This document shows positions 36,372 to 46,219 of a stretch of DNA of 64,000 bases, one piece after another (position 1 is the stretch's first letter; each line of letters starts with the position of its first letter). The translations under genes and the position numbers were made by a program. The stretch is taken from positions 62,001 to 126,000 of the forward strand of contig CALUJQ010000002.1 in NCBI GenBank assembly GCA_944320995.1, given 5' to 3'. The notes under the pieces are model-generated. The model had not been told where the DNA came from. It saw nothing but the letters and a program-made list of their open reading frames with translations, and did no database searches. Source of the stretch: an uncultured Barnesiella sp. (GTDB taxonomy: Bacteria; Bacteroidota; Bacteroidia; Bacteroidales; Barnesiellaceae).

Positions 36372-37364
36372 TCATTGCTGCACATCGTCGGCAATCATCG
36401 AAGATACTTTTAACTTTATTTCAGTCCAAATCTCATCGCTCATCTTGGTCCCTATGACTTTAATAACCCGCCCGGCCAGCAACGACCCTATTTCGCCGCA
36501 AACTTTCAACGAGCAGTTCTGAGAAAGCCCATAGAGAAAACCCGACGCATACAAGTCGCCGGCCCCAGTCGAGTCCAACCTCGGTTCGGGAGTAGCCGGG
36601 ACTTCGACAATTTCACCGTCACACCCCACAAAAGAGCCATGGGCGCCACACTTGACGACAGCTATCTTGCAAGAGCGAGACAATATTTCGGCAGCTTTCC
36701 GAGGCTGCTCACCCACATAAGCCATAGCCTCCTCTTCGTTGGCGAAAAGAATATCTACATAATTCTCCACCAAAGTCCGTATAATGGCATAATTTTCTTT
36801 TACTACATTGTAACTGGCCATATCGAACGACACTTGCAGCCCCAACTCTTTCGCCAGTTGCACAGCCCTTAAAATCAAGGCTTCGTCCTGAACCAGATAG
36901 CCCTCGATATGCAACACATCATACGCAGCAAACATCTCGGGCATAAGTTCGTCGGCTCGTAATGTCGCTGCAGCACCCAAAAAAGTACCGAACGTGCGCT
37001 CTCCATCGGGAGTAATCATCGTCATCGCACAACCCGATGCTTGATCGCATTCGATCAATGTCGTCTTTACCCCGTTACGCTCCATATCCTCCCGGAAAAA
37101 ACGAGCATAAGCATCTCGCCCGACTTTTCCTACGAAGCCGCCTTCTATACCCATACGGGTTGCCCCCGATACAGCATTGGCTGCCGAACCACCCGACGCC
37201 AACGTCGTATCCAACTCCTCGAAGATCGACATAATTTTCAAAAGCTTCTCTTCATCAATGAGTTGCATACCCCCTTTCAAAAGGCCTATTTCTTGAAAAC
37301 ACGCATCGGAATTCAACCGAGCAAGCACATCTGTAAGGGCATTTCCCAATCCTACTATCCTCAT
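36372..37364 (-). CDS. PfkB-family carbohydrate/nucleoside kinase, adenosine kinase-like
   Basis: 330 residues from ATG 37364 (MRIVGLGNALTDVLARL). The PfkB signature with the catalytic Asp is LDSTGAGDLYASGF near residue 265, and the N-terminal GGSAANAV block is present. This sequence type is close to Bacteroidetes adenosine kinases, but the substrate is an inference. The S41 protease follows on the same strand. A TATATTTG box at 37389-37382 could be its -7 element. Confidence 0.85.
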   Translation of the reverse strand: MRIVGLGNALTDVLARLNSDACFQEIGLLKGGMQLIDEEKLLKIMSIFEELDTTLASGGSAANAVSGATRMGIEGGFVGKVGRDAYARFFREDMERNGVKTTLIECDQASGCAMTMITPDGERTFGTFLGAAATLRADELMPEMFAAYDVLHIEGYLVQDEALILRAVQLAKELGLQVSFDMASYNVVKENYAIIRTLVENYVDILFANEEEAMAYVGEQPRKAAEILSRSCKIAVVKCGAHGSFVGCDGEIVEVPATPEPRLDSTGAGDLYASGFLYGLSQNCSLKVCGEIGSLLAGRVIKVIGTKMSDEIWTEIKLKVSSMIADDVQQ

Positions 37365-37391
37365 TCCGGAATTTTTTTTTGCAAATATATT

Positions 37392-37420
37392 GCATAATTG
37401 GAAATAACCCATTACTTTTG
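37392..37420 (+). promoter_or_regulatory. Probable promoter of tRNA-Asn
   Basis: ATTG ending at 37392, 20 bases, then TACTTTTG (37413-37420), about 27 bases before the tRNA. It resembles the TTTG/TAnnTTTG consensus. Confidence 0.45.
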
Positions 37421-37446
37421 CATCGCATTTTTAACGAATGCTATCT

Positions 37447-37520
37447 TCTTCAGTAGCTCAGTCGGTTAGAGCATCTGACTGTTAATCAGAGGGTCGTTGG
37501 TTCAAGTCCAACCTGAAGAG
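37447..37520 (+). tRNA. tRNA-Asn (GTT)
   Basis: 74 bases. The acceptor arms TCTTCAG and CTGAAGA pair fully with discriminator G. D arm GCTC/GAGC, anticodon arm TCTGA/TCAGA around CTGTTAA (anticodon GTT at 37481-37483), T arm GTTGG/CCAAC with TTCAAGT. CCA is not encoded. A terminator follows ten bases later. Confidence 0.97.
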
Positions 37521-37529
37521 CTTCCGAAG

Positions 37530-37557
37530 AGTTCGTTCACAAAACGAACTTTTTTTA
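37530..37557 (+). terminator. Intrinsic terminator after tRNA-Asn
   Basis: Stem AGTTCGTT (37530-37537) with AACGAACT (37543-37550), followed by a run of T residues. Confidence 0.9.
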
Positions 37558-37698
37558 TTTAATCAAATATGTAATTATGGACGATTCAAACTCACGAACG
37601 TACACTTGTAGTATCAACATCTCCCTCGGGAGCAAGTGAGATTTGAACATCGAATCTTGCGGGCTCCATCGGGATACAAAAAAGAAAGGAGCAACGCA

Positions 37699-38625
37699 AT
37701 GAGAAAGTATCTCTTTTGTGAAGCAGGTTTTGTAGAAAAACCCCATTGGCTTCCCAACTGCTGGGTAAATGTCGAAAACCCTTCTGAAAACGATTTCGAT
37801 TTTCTCGAAAACGACTTGAAAGTCCCTGCCACATTTCTGAACGACATCGCCGACAACGACGAGCGCCCGCGTATCGATATGGAAGGGGAATGGTTATTGA
37901 CCATTCTACGGATTCCCATTTTCGAAAAAGAAAACGACATTACCTATACGACCATCCCTATCGGGGTCATTACCAATAACGAAATCATCGTCTCGGTCTG
38001 TTATCGCTCGACGGCCATGATTTCCGATTTCATCGAACATACCCGACGAAAAGGAATAAATGTACCCAATAAATACGAATTTATCCTTCGCCTGATATAT
38101 TCCTCGGCGGTGTGGTATCTCAAATATTTGAAACAGATCAACAACGAGGTTACCAGCGCCGAAAAGGAACTGCAACGGAGTATCCGCAACGAAGACCTCC
38201 TGCGGCTCATGAACCTGCAAAAATGTTTGGTCTATTTCAACACTTCTATCCGGGGGAATGAGATGATGATCAGCAAACTGCCTAAAATCTTCCACGAAAA
38301 AGATTACCAAAATCCCGAACTGCTCGACGATGTCATGATTGAGTTGCGACAGGCTCACAACATGGTGAATATCTACAGCGACATCTTAACCGGGACAATG
38401 GACGCTTTTGCCTCGATCATTTCCAACAATGTCAATACCATCATGAAACGCATGACCAGTCTCTCGATCGTACTCATGGTCCCCACGCTCATCGCCAGTT
38501 TCTACGGCATGAATGTTGACATACACATCGAAGAGATTCCCCATGCCTTCTCACTGATTGTCTTCTTCTCAATTGCCTTATCGGCTATGGCATTTATCAT
38601 CTTTCGAAAAATCAAATGGTTTTGA
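37699..38625 (+). CDS. CorA-family magnesium/divalent cation channel
   Basis: 308 residues from ATG 37699, which has AAAGGAG about eight bases upstream; the open frame extends upstream without family-like sequence. A large cytoplasmic N-terminal domain ends in long helices, then two C-terminal membrane segments follow. The selectivity signature YGMN (in ASFYGMNVDIH) lies after the first. It carries Mg2+ or related ions through the inner membrane as a pentamer. The HAD gene follows 31 bases later on the same strand. Confidence 0.95.
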   Translation: MRKYLFCEAGFVEKPHWLPNCWVNVENPSENDFDFLENDLKVPATFLNDIADNDERPRIDMEGEWLLTILRIPIFEKENDITYTTIPIGVITNNEIIVSVCYRSTAMISDFIEHTRRKGINVPNKYEFILRLIYSSAVWYLKYLKQINNEVTSAEKELQRSIRNEDLLRLMNLQKCLVYFNTSIRGNEMMISKLPKIFHEKDYQNPELLDDVMIELRQAHNMVNIYSDILTGTMDAFASIISNNVNTIMKRMTSLSIVLMVPTLIASFYGMNVDIHIEEIPHAFSLIVFFSIALSAMAFIIFRKIKWF

Positions 38626-38656
38626 TAGGAACTAAACGATAACAAATCTCTGCAAT

Positions 38657-39490
38657 ATGAAAACTCAAACTCTTTATATTTCCGACTTGGATGGGACGTT
38701 GCTCAACCGGAATTCTGTCGTATCACCCCATTCCATCGAAAAAATAAACGATCTCTTGCAAAAAGGTATGCTCTTTACCGTTGCCACGGCCCGCACGCCG
38801 GCAACGGTCGTTCCCCTGCTGCAACAACTGAATCTCAATATCCCGGTGATACTCATGAACGGTGCCGTACTCTACGATATACGGCGTAGACGGTATATCC
38901 AAACCTACGGATTCATCGACAATTCGGCACTACGTTACATCTCCCTGCTCGAAAAACGGGAATTAGTTCCTTTTGTCTATCGAATCGCTAACAACAAATT
39001 GCAAGTATTCCACAAAACGCTTACCAATGATAAACAACAAGAATTTAAGCAACAACGGGAAAACACTCCTTACAAAGATTTCATACTCACAACCGACTAT
39101 TCAAAAGAGTTACACGACAATCCTCCGCTTTTTCTGTTGGTTATCGACCGCTTCGACAAACTCCAAACCGCCGCTGCCGAAATAAACCGAACCGGGAAAT
39201 GCAGCATATTTTGTTATCGCGATATTATCAATCCCGAATATGGCAATCTCGAAATCTACCCCAAAGGCGTTTCCAAAGCAGCTACCGCCCAGCAAATTAT
39301 CACACATCTCAACCCTTGGGAAGTCGTAGCATTCGGCGACAACCTCAACGACCTCCCGCTCTTTCATATAGCCGACCGTCGGTATGCCCCCGAAAATGCT
39401 ATGGACGAAATCAAACAACAAGCAACGGCAATAATCGCCGATAACGACCACGACGGCGTGGCCCGATTCCTGTACAAAGATTATCAATAA
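38657..39490 (+). CDS. HAD-superfamily Cof-type phosphatase
   Basis: 277 residues. Motif I is ISDLDGTLLNRNS with the nucleophile Asp. Motif III is in YPKGVSKAATAQQI and motif IV in VAFGDNLNDLPLF. The C2B cap lies between. Members hydrolyse sugar phosphates, FMN or similar small phosphates; the substrate is not predictable. It follows corA on the same strand. Confidence 0.92.
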   Translation: MKTQTLYISDLDGTLLNRNSVVSPHSIEKINDLLQKGMLFTVATARTPATVVPLLQQLNLNIPVILMNGAVLYDIRRRRYIQTYGFIDNSALRYISLLEKRELVPFVYRIANNKLQVFHKTLTNDKQQEFKQQRENTPYKDFILTTDYSKELHDNPPLFLLVIDRFDKLQTAAAEINRTGKCSIFCYRDIINPEYGNLEIYPKGVSKAATAQQIITHLNPWEVVAFGDNLNDLPLFHIADRRYAPENAMDEIKQQATAIIADNDHDGVARFLYKDYQ

Positions 39491-39627
39491 ATCTATTTTA
39501 TAGATAAAATACAGATATTTTATGAATAATATCTGGCTTGTAAAAAAACTTATATACAAAGAAATAAAATATGAATACACTCTCTTACAAGAAAGCAGAC
39601 TATTCCCATGATCTATCAAGAGGTAGA

Positions 39628-40575
39628 TTATTCCGGCAAAGGAGAGTTTGATTTACGAGCCATCTCAGCTTCAACTTGGGCTCTCGATTTACTGGTAGTT
39701 ACCACATAAACGCCTAAGAAAACCAAAAGAATGGCAAAGCCCTTTTTCAAATCGAAACTGTCCATACCCCACCAAATAGCCAACAGCGCAGCCATAATGG
39801 GTTGTAAATAGTTATACATACTCAAAATAGTCGGACGCAACCGTTTTTGTCCAACCGAAACCAGCATATATGAAAGAAAGGTCGCTCCAAAAATGACGAA
39901 AAACAAATCGAGATATATCGTCGAACCCAAATCGGCATAAGGTACCGCCCACAAATCACTCCACCCAAAAGGCAAACAGCAAACCGTGGCAAAAAGAAAC
40001 ATCCACTTCATGAGTGTCACCGGAGTATAACGCCCTATCAAGCCCTTAAAAGAGACATAATAAATAGCAAAACTCACCTCGGCCACCAGACAAAACAAAG
40101 CCCCTGCAATTCGAGGTCCCGAAAATCCGGTCGCCACACTGCCTGCGCCATTCAGAATCAACATCAACGCTCCCGAAAGCCCCATAAACACACCTATCAC
40201 TTTCTTTCCCGTCATAGGTTCCTTTTGGATAAAAGCGGCTAATACCATAGTAATAATCGGAGCCAACGAAGCCACCACCGAAGCATCTACCGGTGTCGTA
40301 TAAGAAAGTCCCAACACAAAAAAGCCTTGATTCAAACTGATTCCAAAAAGCGAAGCGACAAAAAGCAAAAACAAATCACGTCGGCTTACCCGCTCACGAG
40401 GCATAAACAACGAAGTAATCCAAAATAAAGCTGCCGCCCCCACCATACGCATATTAGTCAACGAAAAGGCCGAAATCATACCTGTTAAGAAAATAGATTT
40501 GGATATAGGCGACATGATTCCCCACAGAAAATTTGCCGTAAATACCGCCGAATGGCCCTTCAACTTCTCTTTCAT
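39628..40575 (-). CDS. EamA/DMT-family transporter
   Basis: 315 residues with ten hydrophobic segments, arranged as two EamA repeats (about 10-150 and 165-300). The first repeat begins FTANFLWGIMSPISKSIF and the second FCLVAEVSFAIYYVSFKGLI. Family members export metabolites or amino acids. It is divergent from the alpha/beta hydrolase. Confidence 0.9.
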   Translation of the reverse strand: MKEKLKGHSAVFTANFLWGIMSPISKSIFLTGMISAFSLTNMRMVGAAALFWITSLFMPRERVSRRDLFLLFVASLFGISLNQGFFVLGLSYTTPVDASVVASLAPIITMVLAAFIQKEPMTGKKVIGVFMGLSGALMLILNGAGSVATGFSGPRIAGALFCLVAEVSFAIYYVSFKGLIGRYTPVTLMKWMFLFATVCCLPFGWSDLWAVPYADLGSTIYLDLFFVIFGATFLSYMLVSVGQKRLRPTILSMYNYLQPIMAALLAIWWGMDSFDLKKGFAILLVFLGVYVVTTSKSRAQVEAEMARKSNSPLPE

Positions 40576-40653
40576 CTCCTTTCATTTTGGGCGCAAAAGT
40601 ACAAATTGTTTCCCCAATCCCGCCGGATTACACAACTTATTTTTATCGATGAA

Positions 40654-40683
40654 TTTCTCTTTCGAATTATCCGCTTATCTTTG
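40654..40683 (+). promoter_or_regulatory. Probable promoter of the secreted alpha/beta hydrolase
   Basis: TTTC (40654-40657), 18 bases, then an exact TATCTTTG (40676-40683), about 80 bases before the start codon. Confidence 0.5.
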
Positions 40684-40763
40684 TAAGCGGAAACCCGCAT
40701 CTCCAACAAGAGATAACCGGCCCATCATCGATACAAATCATTCATCACAACAAAAAAGAGACC

Positions 40764-41621
40764 ATGAAACTTAAATCTTTTGCATGTATGCTTCTCGCCT
40801 TATTTACATTTTGTGTACAAAACCATGCCGAAAGCAGGCAACCCATCGACATCACACTTTGGGGAAACGGACCGGTGGAAAAAAACGACGACACAGGCAA
40901 AGCCTATGATGAGAATCTAAAAATCTATCAACCTTCCATGCGAATATTCCTCCCTGAGAAGAAAAACACGGGTCGCGCCATTATTATGTGTCCCGGTGGA
41001 GGCTACTACTCATTGTCTTACGAGCATGAGGGTTACGCTTATGCCAACTATTTCAACCATCAGGGAATCACGCTCATCGTCTTGAAATATCGCATGCCTC
41101 ACGGCAATCACAAAGTCCCTATGTCCGACGTATGCGAAACCATGCGTATCGTCAAAACCCATGCCAACGAATGGGGAATAAATCCCGATGACATCGGTAT
41201 TATGGGCTTCTCGGCCGGCGGACATTTAGCTTCGACCTTTGCCACCCACTACCCTCCCGAACTAAGACCGGCTTTTCAAATACTTATTTACCCTGTTATC
41301 TCAATGGATTCTGCCATTACACACCAAGGCTCACGAGAAAACCTTATCGGGAAAAATCCCAATTCGCAACTCATCGACTACTACTCCAATGAGAAGCACG
41401 TCGATGCCGAAAGCCCGCGAGCATTTATCGCCTTGTCTGGCGATGACACTGCGGTTCCCGTAGAAAACAGCATTCGATACTATACGGCACTGCACCAACA
41501 TAATATCCCGGCGGCACTACATATCTACCCCACAGGAGGCCACGGCTGGGGCTATGACGAATCGTTCCGCTTCAAAAAAGCCGTTCACGACGAACTTGCC
41601 GACTGGCTACGTTCATTTTGA
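40764..41621 (+). CDS. Secreted alpha/beta hydrolase, carbohydrate-esterase-like
   Basis: 285 residues with a signal peptide (about 1-22, ending QNHAES). The oxyanion block IIMCPGGGYYSLS, the nucleophile elbow GFSAGGH (about 152-158), a later Asp (SGDDTAVP) and the His in TGGHGWGY give a complete catalytic triad. The type matches acetyl xylan esterase-like or BD-FAE-like esterases of Bacteroidetes. Removal of acyl groups from glycans in the periplasm is the likely role. It stands next to the utilisation locus but is transcribed towards it and separated by a terminator. Confidence 0.88.
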   Translation: MKLKSFACMLLALFTFCVQNHAESRQPIDITLWGNGPVEKNDDTGKAYDENLKIYQPSMRIFLPEKKNTGRAIIMCPGGGYYSLSYEHEGYAYANYFNHQGITLIVLKYRMPHGNHKVPMSDVCETMRIVKTHANEWGINPDDIGIMGFSAGGHLASTFATHYPPELRPAFQILIYPVISMDSAITHQGSRENLIGKNPNSQLIDYYSNEKHVDAESPRAFIALSGDDTAVPVENSIRYYTALHQHNIPAALHIYPTGGHGWGYDESFRFKKAVHDELADWLRSF

Positions 41622-41642
41622 GAATTATCCTATTCCCCCAAA

Positions 41643-41692
41643 AGAAGTCGGAGGCAATCCTCGATTGGGATTGCCTCCGACTTCTCGTTTTT
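41643..41692 (+). terminator. Intrinsic terminator after the alpha/beta hydrolase
   Basis: 18 perfectly paired bases (41643-41660 with 41668-41685), a seven-base loop and CGTTTTT. It also marks the end of the convergent GH89 operon, whose last stop is at 41702. Confidence 0.92.
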
Positions 41693-41701
41693 CCAACCTG
41701 T

Positions 41702-43876
41702 TTATCTATTTATCTTCTCTCTATATTTCTCCAACAACCGACGAGAAGTATCGGACAACGTACCGTTTCGCTCAATCCGAACGGGAGTCGTACTCTCTAC
41801 CCAGCCTTGCTCAAAAGCCATGAAATCTTTATTTAACGCATCGTTATCCAAAGCAGCACCTCGTTCTGCCGCATCGATCACGGCATCGAAATAAATACCC
41901 CATCGCCCGGCATAATAATTTTTCAGTAATCCTGCCCAACAACGGCTCGCATAGTCATTTAAACTACCGCCCCATGTCGTAATGAGGTTACGCGCATTCT
42001 TCTCATAATAATCTTTCAACCCATCGGTAGCTCCCAAACTACGAGCATCCTCGATCCATTTATCCAGCGAAGCATGCATGTGAAAAGCATTCAACTCCTC
42101 CAAATCACACAAGATCTCCCGCATTTCAGCAGCTTTGGCTTTCAATTCGGGAATATTCCGCCTCTTATACAACTGGTCAAAATCAGTTTTCACCTCTAAA
42201 AAATAATTCCCTATAACCTGCCGGCCTACCGTAATGAGGTCTATGTTATACGCATCTCTATGACAAGAAGGCTCTTCCAACAAAAGTTCCCATACACGAA
42301 ACAACGTATCGGTGTCATACTCGTTACCGGTCCTTCGATCATGATTATTCCCCATTTGCGGCCGGTATCCCGGCAAAATGCCCAAGGTGCGGGGAACTTG
42401 TACGAAAATATCGTCATACAAGATATGCCAAGCCTCACGAACCGGAGCAGAAACAGCGCCTACATGCCTGTCGGCGAGACAATCCACCCAAGACTGTTCG
42501 TCCCGATCGATCGCCCACGCTTTCTCAAAAATATACTCATACGGAAATTGCTGGACATCGAGGCCTTCCAGTGTAGATCCTATTCCCCGTAAGTTGTCAC
42601 CTCCATTCTGCAAAGTATTGTCGAGCCGCTTCCCACTCTCCTTCACATTCCCGGTAAGTGTCGTATTCCCCCCGAAATTGCCTAAATAGCACCAGATATA
42701 AGGTTGCCCATGAAATTTATCGGTTGTTTGCCACAACTCTACATTTTCGCAATGGTAATCGAGCAACATCATTTTATCCTGAGGAACGCCGGTTAACAAA
42801 GCCTTTATCCGAGGGGCAGTCCACAAATCCCGATCATGGTAAAACATCCACGTCATTTGCAACCACACTGCCTCGGGATCGGCCGCAGTCAATGTCTTGT
42901 ACATATCGGACGAAACCTGAGCCAGATATTCGGGCTCCCAACTTGGAGGATCTACTTCATTAAAAGGGTCCACCCCATAAATATGATCTGTCCCGAACAT
43001 CTTTTCCTGCTCTTCCAAAAAACTCTTTTGTATCTCGGCAAAAAGAGGTTCCTCGGGATTCAGGAAATGGCAGCGATACATATCGGCAAATCCCGCCCAT
43101 TTCCCCAAATACTGGATATTCGCATCGGGGTAAATTCTTTTCAAAGCGGCCGGCACATGGCCCGCAAAGGCCGGTAATACCGGCGTCATATTCAACTCGC
43201 GCTCACGAGCCAAGATTTTCTTTTGCAATTCGGCCTGCGATTCCAACCACTCCATTGGCAGCGGGCCATTCCACCCATCGATATTCGCCATACGATGCCA
43301 CGGGAGATAGGTCGGTCCGGTAAAATACGACCGAATCTCCTCGTCGGTCAATCCCATTTTCTGCCACACTTTATACCACACAGCTTCCTGCTCGGTAATG
43401 GCCAACGGCATATTGACCCCATTCAATGCCATCCAATCGATGATTCTCTCCCAATCGTTCCATTGCCAAAAAGGCATAGAATAGCCATAAGTGCAATAAT
43501 TCAAGAAAAATCGATTATCCACTTTTGCCTCTATGGTAACAGGGTCTTTCACCGCAGGCAATACTTCGGGCATCTCCACCGGAATATCGGCATACCACGA
43601 CACGGTCGTGAGGCAATAATACTTCAAATAATAGTTGAGTCCTGCCGCCATTGAGTTTGCATTGTTCCCGCTAATACAGATTTTCCCATTTTTACTTTCC
43701 AAAGAATAATAGTCCTTGTCCTTCTCGGGCATCACCTTAAACACGAATTGATCGGCATATTCGGGAATCAACCGGTGAGTAAGTCGTTCTACGGCTAACA
43801 CATCGTCATCTTTCGGAGTACATGCCGTTATCCCCAAAGCCACAAAAAATAAGGCTATAAAAAATAGTTTCTTCAT
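41702..43876 (-). CDS. GH89 alpha-N-acetylglucosaminidase (NAGLU) 1, lipoprotein
   Basis: 724 residues from ATG 43876; a longer frame overlaps the previous gene. The lipobox is GITAC with Cys 19, followed by TPKDDD, an acidic stretch like the Bacteroidetes surface-export signal. The GH89 body shows the family blocks IDWMALNGVNMPLA and LPWHRM. The catalytic acid/base is Glu 307 (DPFNEVDPP) and the nucleophile Glu 437 (GIGSTLEGL), matching human NAGLU E316 and E446. It removes terminal alpha-GlcNAc. It is the last gene of the NAGLU2-kinase-GntP-HGSNAT-NAGLU1 run, five bases after the HGSNAT-like gene. Confidence 0.95.
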   Translation of the reverse strand: MKKLFFIALFFVALGITACTPKDDDVLAVERLTHRLIPEYADQFVFKVMPEKDKDYYSLESKNGKICISGNNANSMAAGLNYYLKYYCLTTVSWYADIPVEMPEVLPAVKDPVTIEAKVDNRFFLNYCTYGYSMPFWQWNDWERIIDWMALNGVNMPLAITEQEAVWYKVWQKMGLTDEEIRSYFTGPTYLPWHRMANIDGWNGPLPMEWLESQAELQKKILARERELNMTPVLPAFAGHVPAALKRIYPDANIQYLGKWAGFADMYRCHFLNPEEPLFAEIQKSFLEEQEKMFGTDHIYGVDPFNEVDPPSWEPEYLAQVSSDMYKTLTAADPEAVWLQMTWMFYHDRDLWTAPRIKALLTGVPQDKMMLLDYHCENVELWQTTDKFHGQPYIWCYLGNFGGNTTLTGNVKESGKRLDNTLQNGGDNLRGIGSTLEGLDVQQFPYEYIFEKAWAIDRDEQSWVDCLADRHVGAVSAPVREAWHILYDDIFVQVPRTLGILPGYRPQMGNNHDRRTGNEYDTDTLFRVWELLLEEPSCHRDAYNIDLITVGRQVIGNYFLEVKTDFDQLYKRRNIPELKAKAAEMREILCDLEELNAFHMHASLDKWIEDARSLGATDGLKDYYEKNARNLITTWGGSLNDYASRCWAGLLKNYYAGRWGIYFDAVIDAAERGAALDNDALNKDFMAFEQGWVESTTPVRIERNGTLSDTSRRLLEKYREKINR

Positions 43877-43880
43877 CTTT

Positions 43881-44975
43881 CTATAATTTGATATAAATAT
43901 GCTTTTTATATAAAAACAGAGCGACAAGCCAATTCAACAAGAGGAATACAAGGGCATAGCACAAACTTCCTCCGTAATTCCCAAAAAGAGGTTGCCATAT
44001 CGCATCGAACGAGAGCGTAGTCCATTGAACTTCCCGAAATATCTCCCCGACAATCTCGCTAAGAATATATATAGACAAAGGATTTACCCCGACGACCAAA
44101 AAGGGGAATGCCCATTTTCCCTTTTTCGAATCGTCGATGATATAAATAAGCGTAGCAAAAAGGAGGGAAGATATTCCGCATGTCACCAAAACAAAACTCG
44201 GCGACCACAACCGCTTGTTCAAAGGGCCTCCATAGCTCCACAAATATCCAACGGCAAGCATCAGCGTCCCCCAAACAGCCAATTTGACTATCTGGGTGCG
44301 TATATCTTTCTCACAAGCCACAATTTTCCCGCAAAGGAATCCTATCATCACTTGTGCCACCGCCGGAATCGTACTCAACACACCTTCGGGATCGACAAAT
44401 TGTGAGCCACCTAAATACATGTGCGATTTACCCAATACGGCATAATCGACGATCGAGACTATATTCTCCGCACTCTTTTCAAAACCGTTCCCAAACAGTT
44501 GCAACAAATAATACCCCACAAGCAAAACGGTTATTATCGCCGGGAAAAATCTGTGCCGAACCGTCACTGCCAAAAGAGCGACAATCCCGTAACAGATACC
44601 CAATCGCTGCAATACCCCCATAATTCGCAAATTTTCAAGCGTGTTACACTCCCCGGTATCGATAAACGCCAAAATCCATTTAAGAGCGACTCCCGAAAGG
44701 AAAATCAATGCTGTACGGCGCAAAATTCGAGACATCGTAACCCGCCAATCGAAATTCGCTTTATTGAGCGACAAATAGATAGAAACTCCCATAATAAACA
44801 TAAACGCCGGGAAAACAAGATCGGCCGGCGTAAATCCGTCCCATCGCGCATGCCGCAACGGAGCATAAGCATAGCCGCAAGCACCTGCATTATTAACAAG
44901 TATCATACCACAAATGGTAAGCCCCCGCAATACGTCCAATGAGACTAATCGTTTAGTTGTTTTTGTTAGCGACAT
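43881..44975 (-). CDS. HGSNAT-like transmembrane acetyltransferase (DUF5009/YeiB-like)
   Basis: 364 residues from ATG 44975 (a TTG two codons earlier is open). About ten membrane segments. The N-terminal block SLDVLRG, then ILVNNAG, then RHARWDGFTPADLVFPAF aligns with human heparan-alpha-glucosaminide N-acetyltransferase, whose corresponding sequence is KHASWNGLTVADLVFPWF. The active-site His (H42 here, H269 in human) and the preceding Asn (N28; N258 in human) are kept. The human enzyme moves acetyl from cytosolic acetyl-CoA to terminal alpha-glucosamine across the membrane. Here GH89 genes flank it. Its start overlaps the GntP stop by ten bases. Confidence 0.85.
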   Translation of the reverse strand: MSLTKTTKRLVSLDVLRGLTICGMILVNNAGACGYAYAPLRHARWDGFTPADLVFPAFMFIMGVSIYLSLNKANFDWRVTMSRILRRTALIFLSGVALKWILAFIDTGECNTLENLRIMGVLQRLGICYGIVALLAVTVRHRFFPAIITVLLVGYYLLQLFGNGFEKSAENIVSIVDYAVLGKSHMYLGGSQFVDPEGVLSTIPAVAQVMIGFLCGKIVACEKDIRTQIVKLAVWGTLMLAVGYLWSYGGPLNKRLWSPSFVLVTCGISSLLFATLIYIIDDSKKGKWAFPFLVVGVNPLSIYILSEIVGEIFREVQWTTLSFDAIWQPLFGNYGGSLCYALVFLLLNWLVALFLYKKHIYIKL

Positions 44976-46219
44976 ATCCAATATATTATGGTAGTAAAAA
45001 AGGTCAACGTAGCTCCTATAAGGGTCTCATACGGGATTAGCTTCAATCGTTCTTTAAAGGTTAAATCACACACACCTCCCGTCGCATGGAAAAACGAGCC
45101 ATGAGGCAAATGGTCCAATACGGTAGAGCCTGCATTAACCATAGCGGCTCCCCATACCGAAGACACACCTACGGCAAGAATCGTATCGGCAAAAGAGGCC
45201 GAAGCCAATGTCGCACCAGCCGTAGTCGAAGCAGTAGCAGCAGACATTAAAATACCGGAGATAGGAGCGATCATATCTTTCCCCATGCTCATGTGTTCCA
45301 ACAGGCCCAAGATATAATCTTTCAATGTCGAGTCTTTAATTACTCCGGCAATAGTTCCCGTCCCTATCAACAACACGGCTATTACCGACATCTTTTGCAG
45401 CCCAAACTCGATACTCGGCAAAGTATTTTTCCACTGTTTCATACACACAATACCACACAAACCGCCAATCGGAAGAGCAATCAGCGGATCGACCGTAAAA
45501 CCGAAAAGAGGACGCAACGCCAACAAGAAAATCGTCACGACAGGAGCCACCAAACTACTCCACAACGAAGGCAAACTGTTATCATTACTCAACTCTTCCT
45601 CATCGGTATGAACCCGGCGTGGCTTAACTGAAAAAAAACGGGTAATGACAAACACCGTAAACAACAAACCTATTAATGCCGGTATAAGATTGGCAAACAT
45701 AACCGATGATAGATCGGCTCCGAAATTTTCGGCCGCAATAATCGTATTCGGATTGGGCGAAATGATATTCCCGCATTTTCCCCCTCCTATCATAACCAAT
45801 AGCAGCTGCGGTGTGGGGACTCCCAACCGGCGACCTATCGACAAGGCGACCGGAGCTACCGTAATCACCGCCACATCGATAAATACACCTACTGCACACA
45901 ACAACATCGTAGAAAAAGCCAAGGCCAAATAAACTCGTTTTTCCCCAAAAAATCTGATTATAGCATTCGATATAGTCATTGCTGCTCCTGTCTTGATAAG
46001 AACGCCCGACAATACCCCCGCCGTGAGGATACGAAGCACCGCCGACGAGACATCTTTCACACCATCGACCATCGACAAGACCACCTCTTCAAGGGAAAAT
46101 CCTCCGGCCAAGCCTCCGACCAAAGCGCCTAAAATAAGGCTGTAAGCCGGCGAAACTTTCTTAATAATCAAAAATATGGCAAGCAACAGCCCTATCAATG
46201 CTCCTATCGTACTATCCAT
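44966..46219 (-). CDS. GntP-family gluconate/organic acid permease
   Basis: 417 residues from ATG 46219. About 12 hydrophobic segments, with GGGKCGNIISPNPNTI and ASTTAGATLASASFA blocks typical of GntP symporters. They import gluconate, glycerate-like or other sugar acids with H+. Its start overlaps the stop of the glycerate kinase by eight bases, and its stop overlaps the HGSNAT-like start by ten, which suggests translational coupling. The pairing with glycerate kinase suggests glycerate or a related acid as substrate. Confidence 0.92.
   Translation of the reverse strand: MDSTIGALIGLLLAIFLIIKKVSPAYSLILGALVGGLAGGFSLEEVVLSMVDGVKDVSSAVLRILTAGVLSGVLIKTGAAMTISNAIIRFFGEKRVYLALAFSTMLLCAVGVFIDVAVITVAPVALSIGRRLGVPTPQLLLVMIGGGKCGNIISPNPNTIIAAENFGADLSSVMFANLIPALIGLLFTVFVITRFFSVKPRRVHTDEEELSNDNSLPSLWSSLVAPVVTIFLLALRPLFGFTVDPLIALPIGGLCGIVCMKQWKNTLPSIEFGLQKMSVIAVLLIGTGTIAGVIKDSTLKDYILGLLEHMSMGKDMIAPISGILMSAATASTTAGATLASASFADTILAVGVSSVWGAAMVNAGSTVLDHLPHGSFFHATGGVCDLTFKERLKLIPYETLIGATLTFFTTIIYWICR

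Noticed and set aside
37636..37698. Longer start for the CorA gene.
   Set aside because: The extra 21 residues do not resemble the family, and the ATG at 37699 has a good AAAGGAG upstream.
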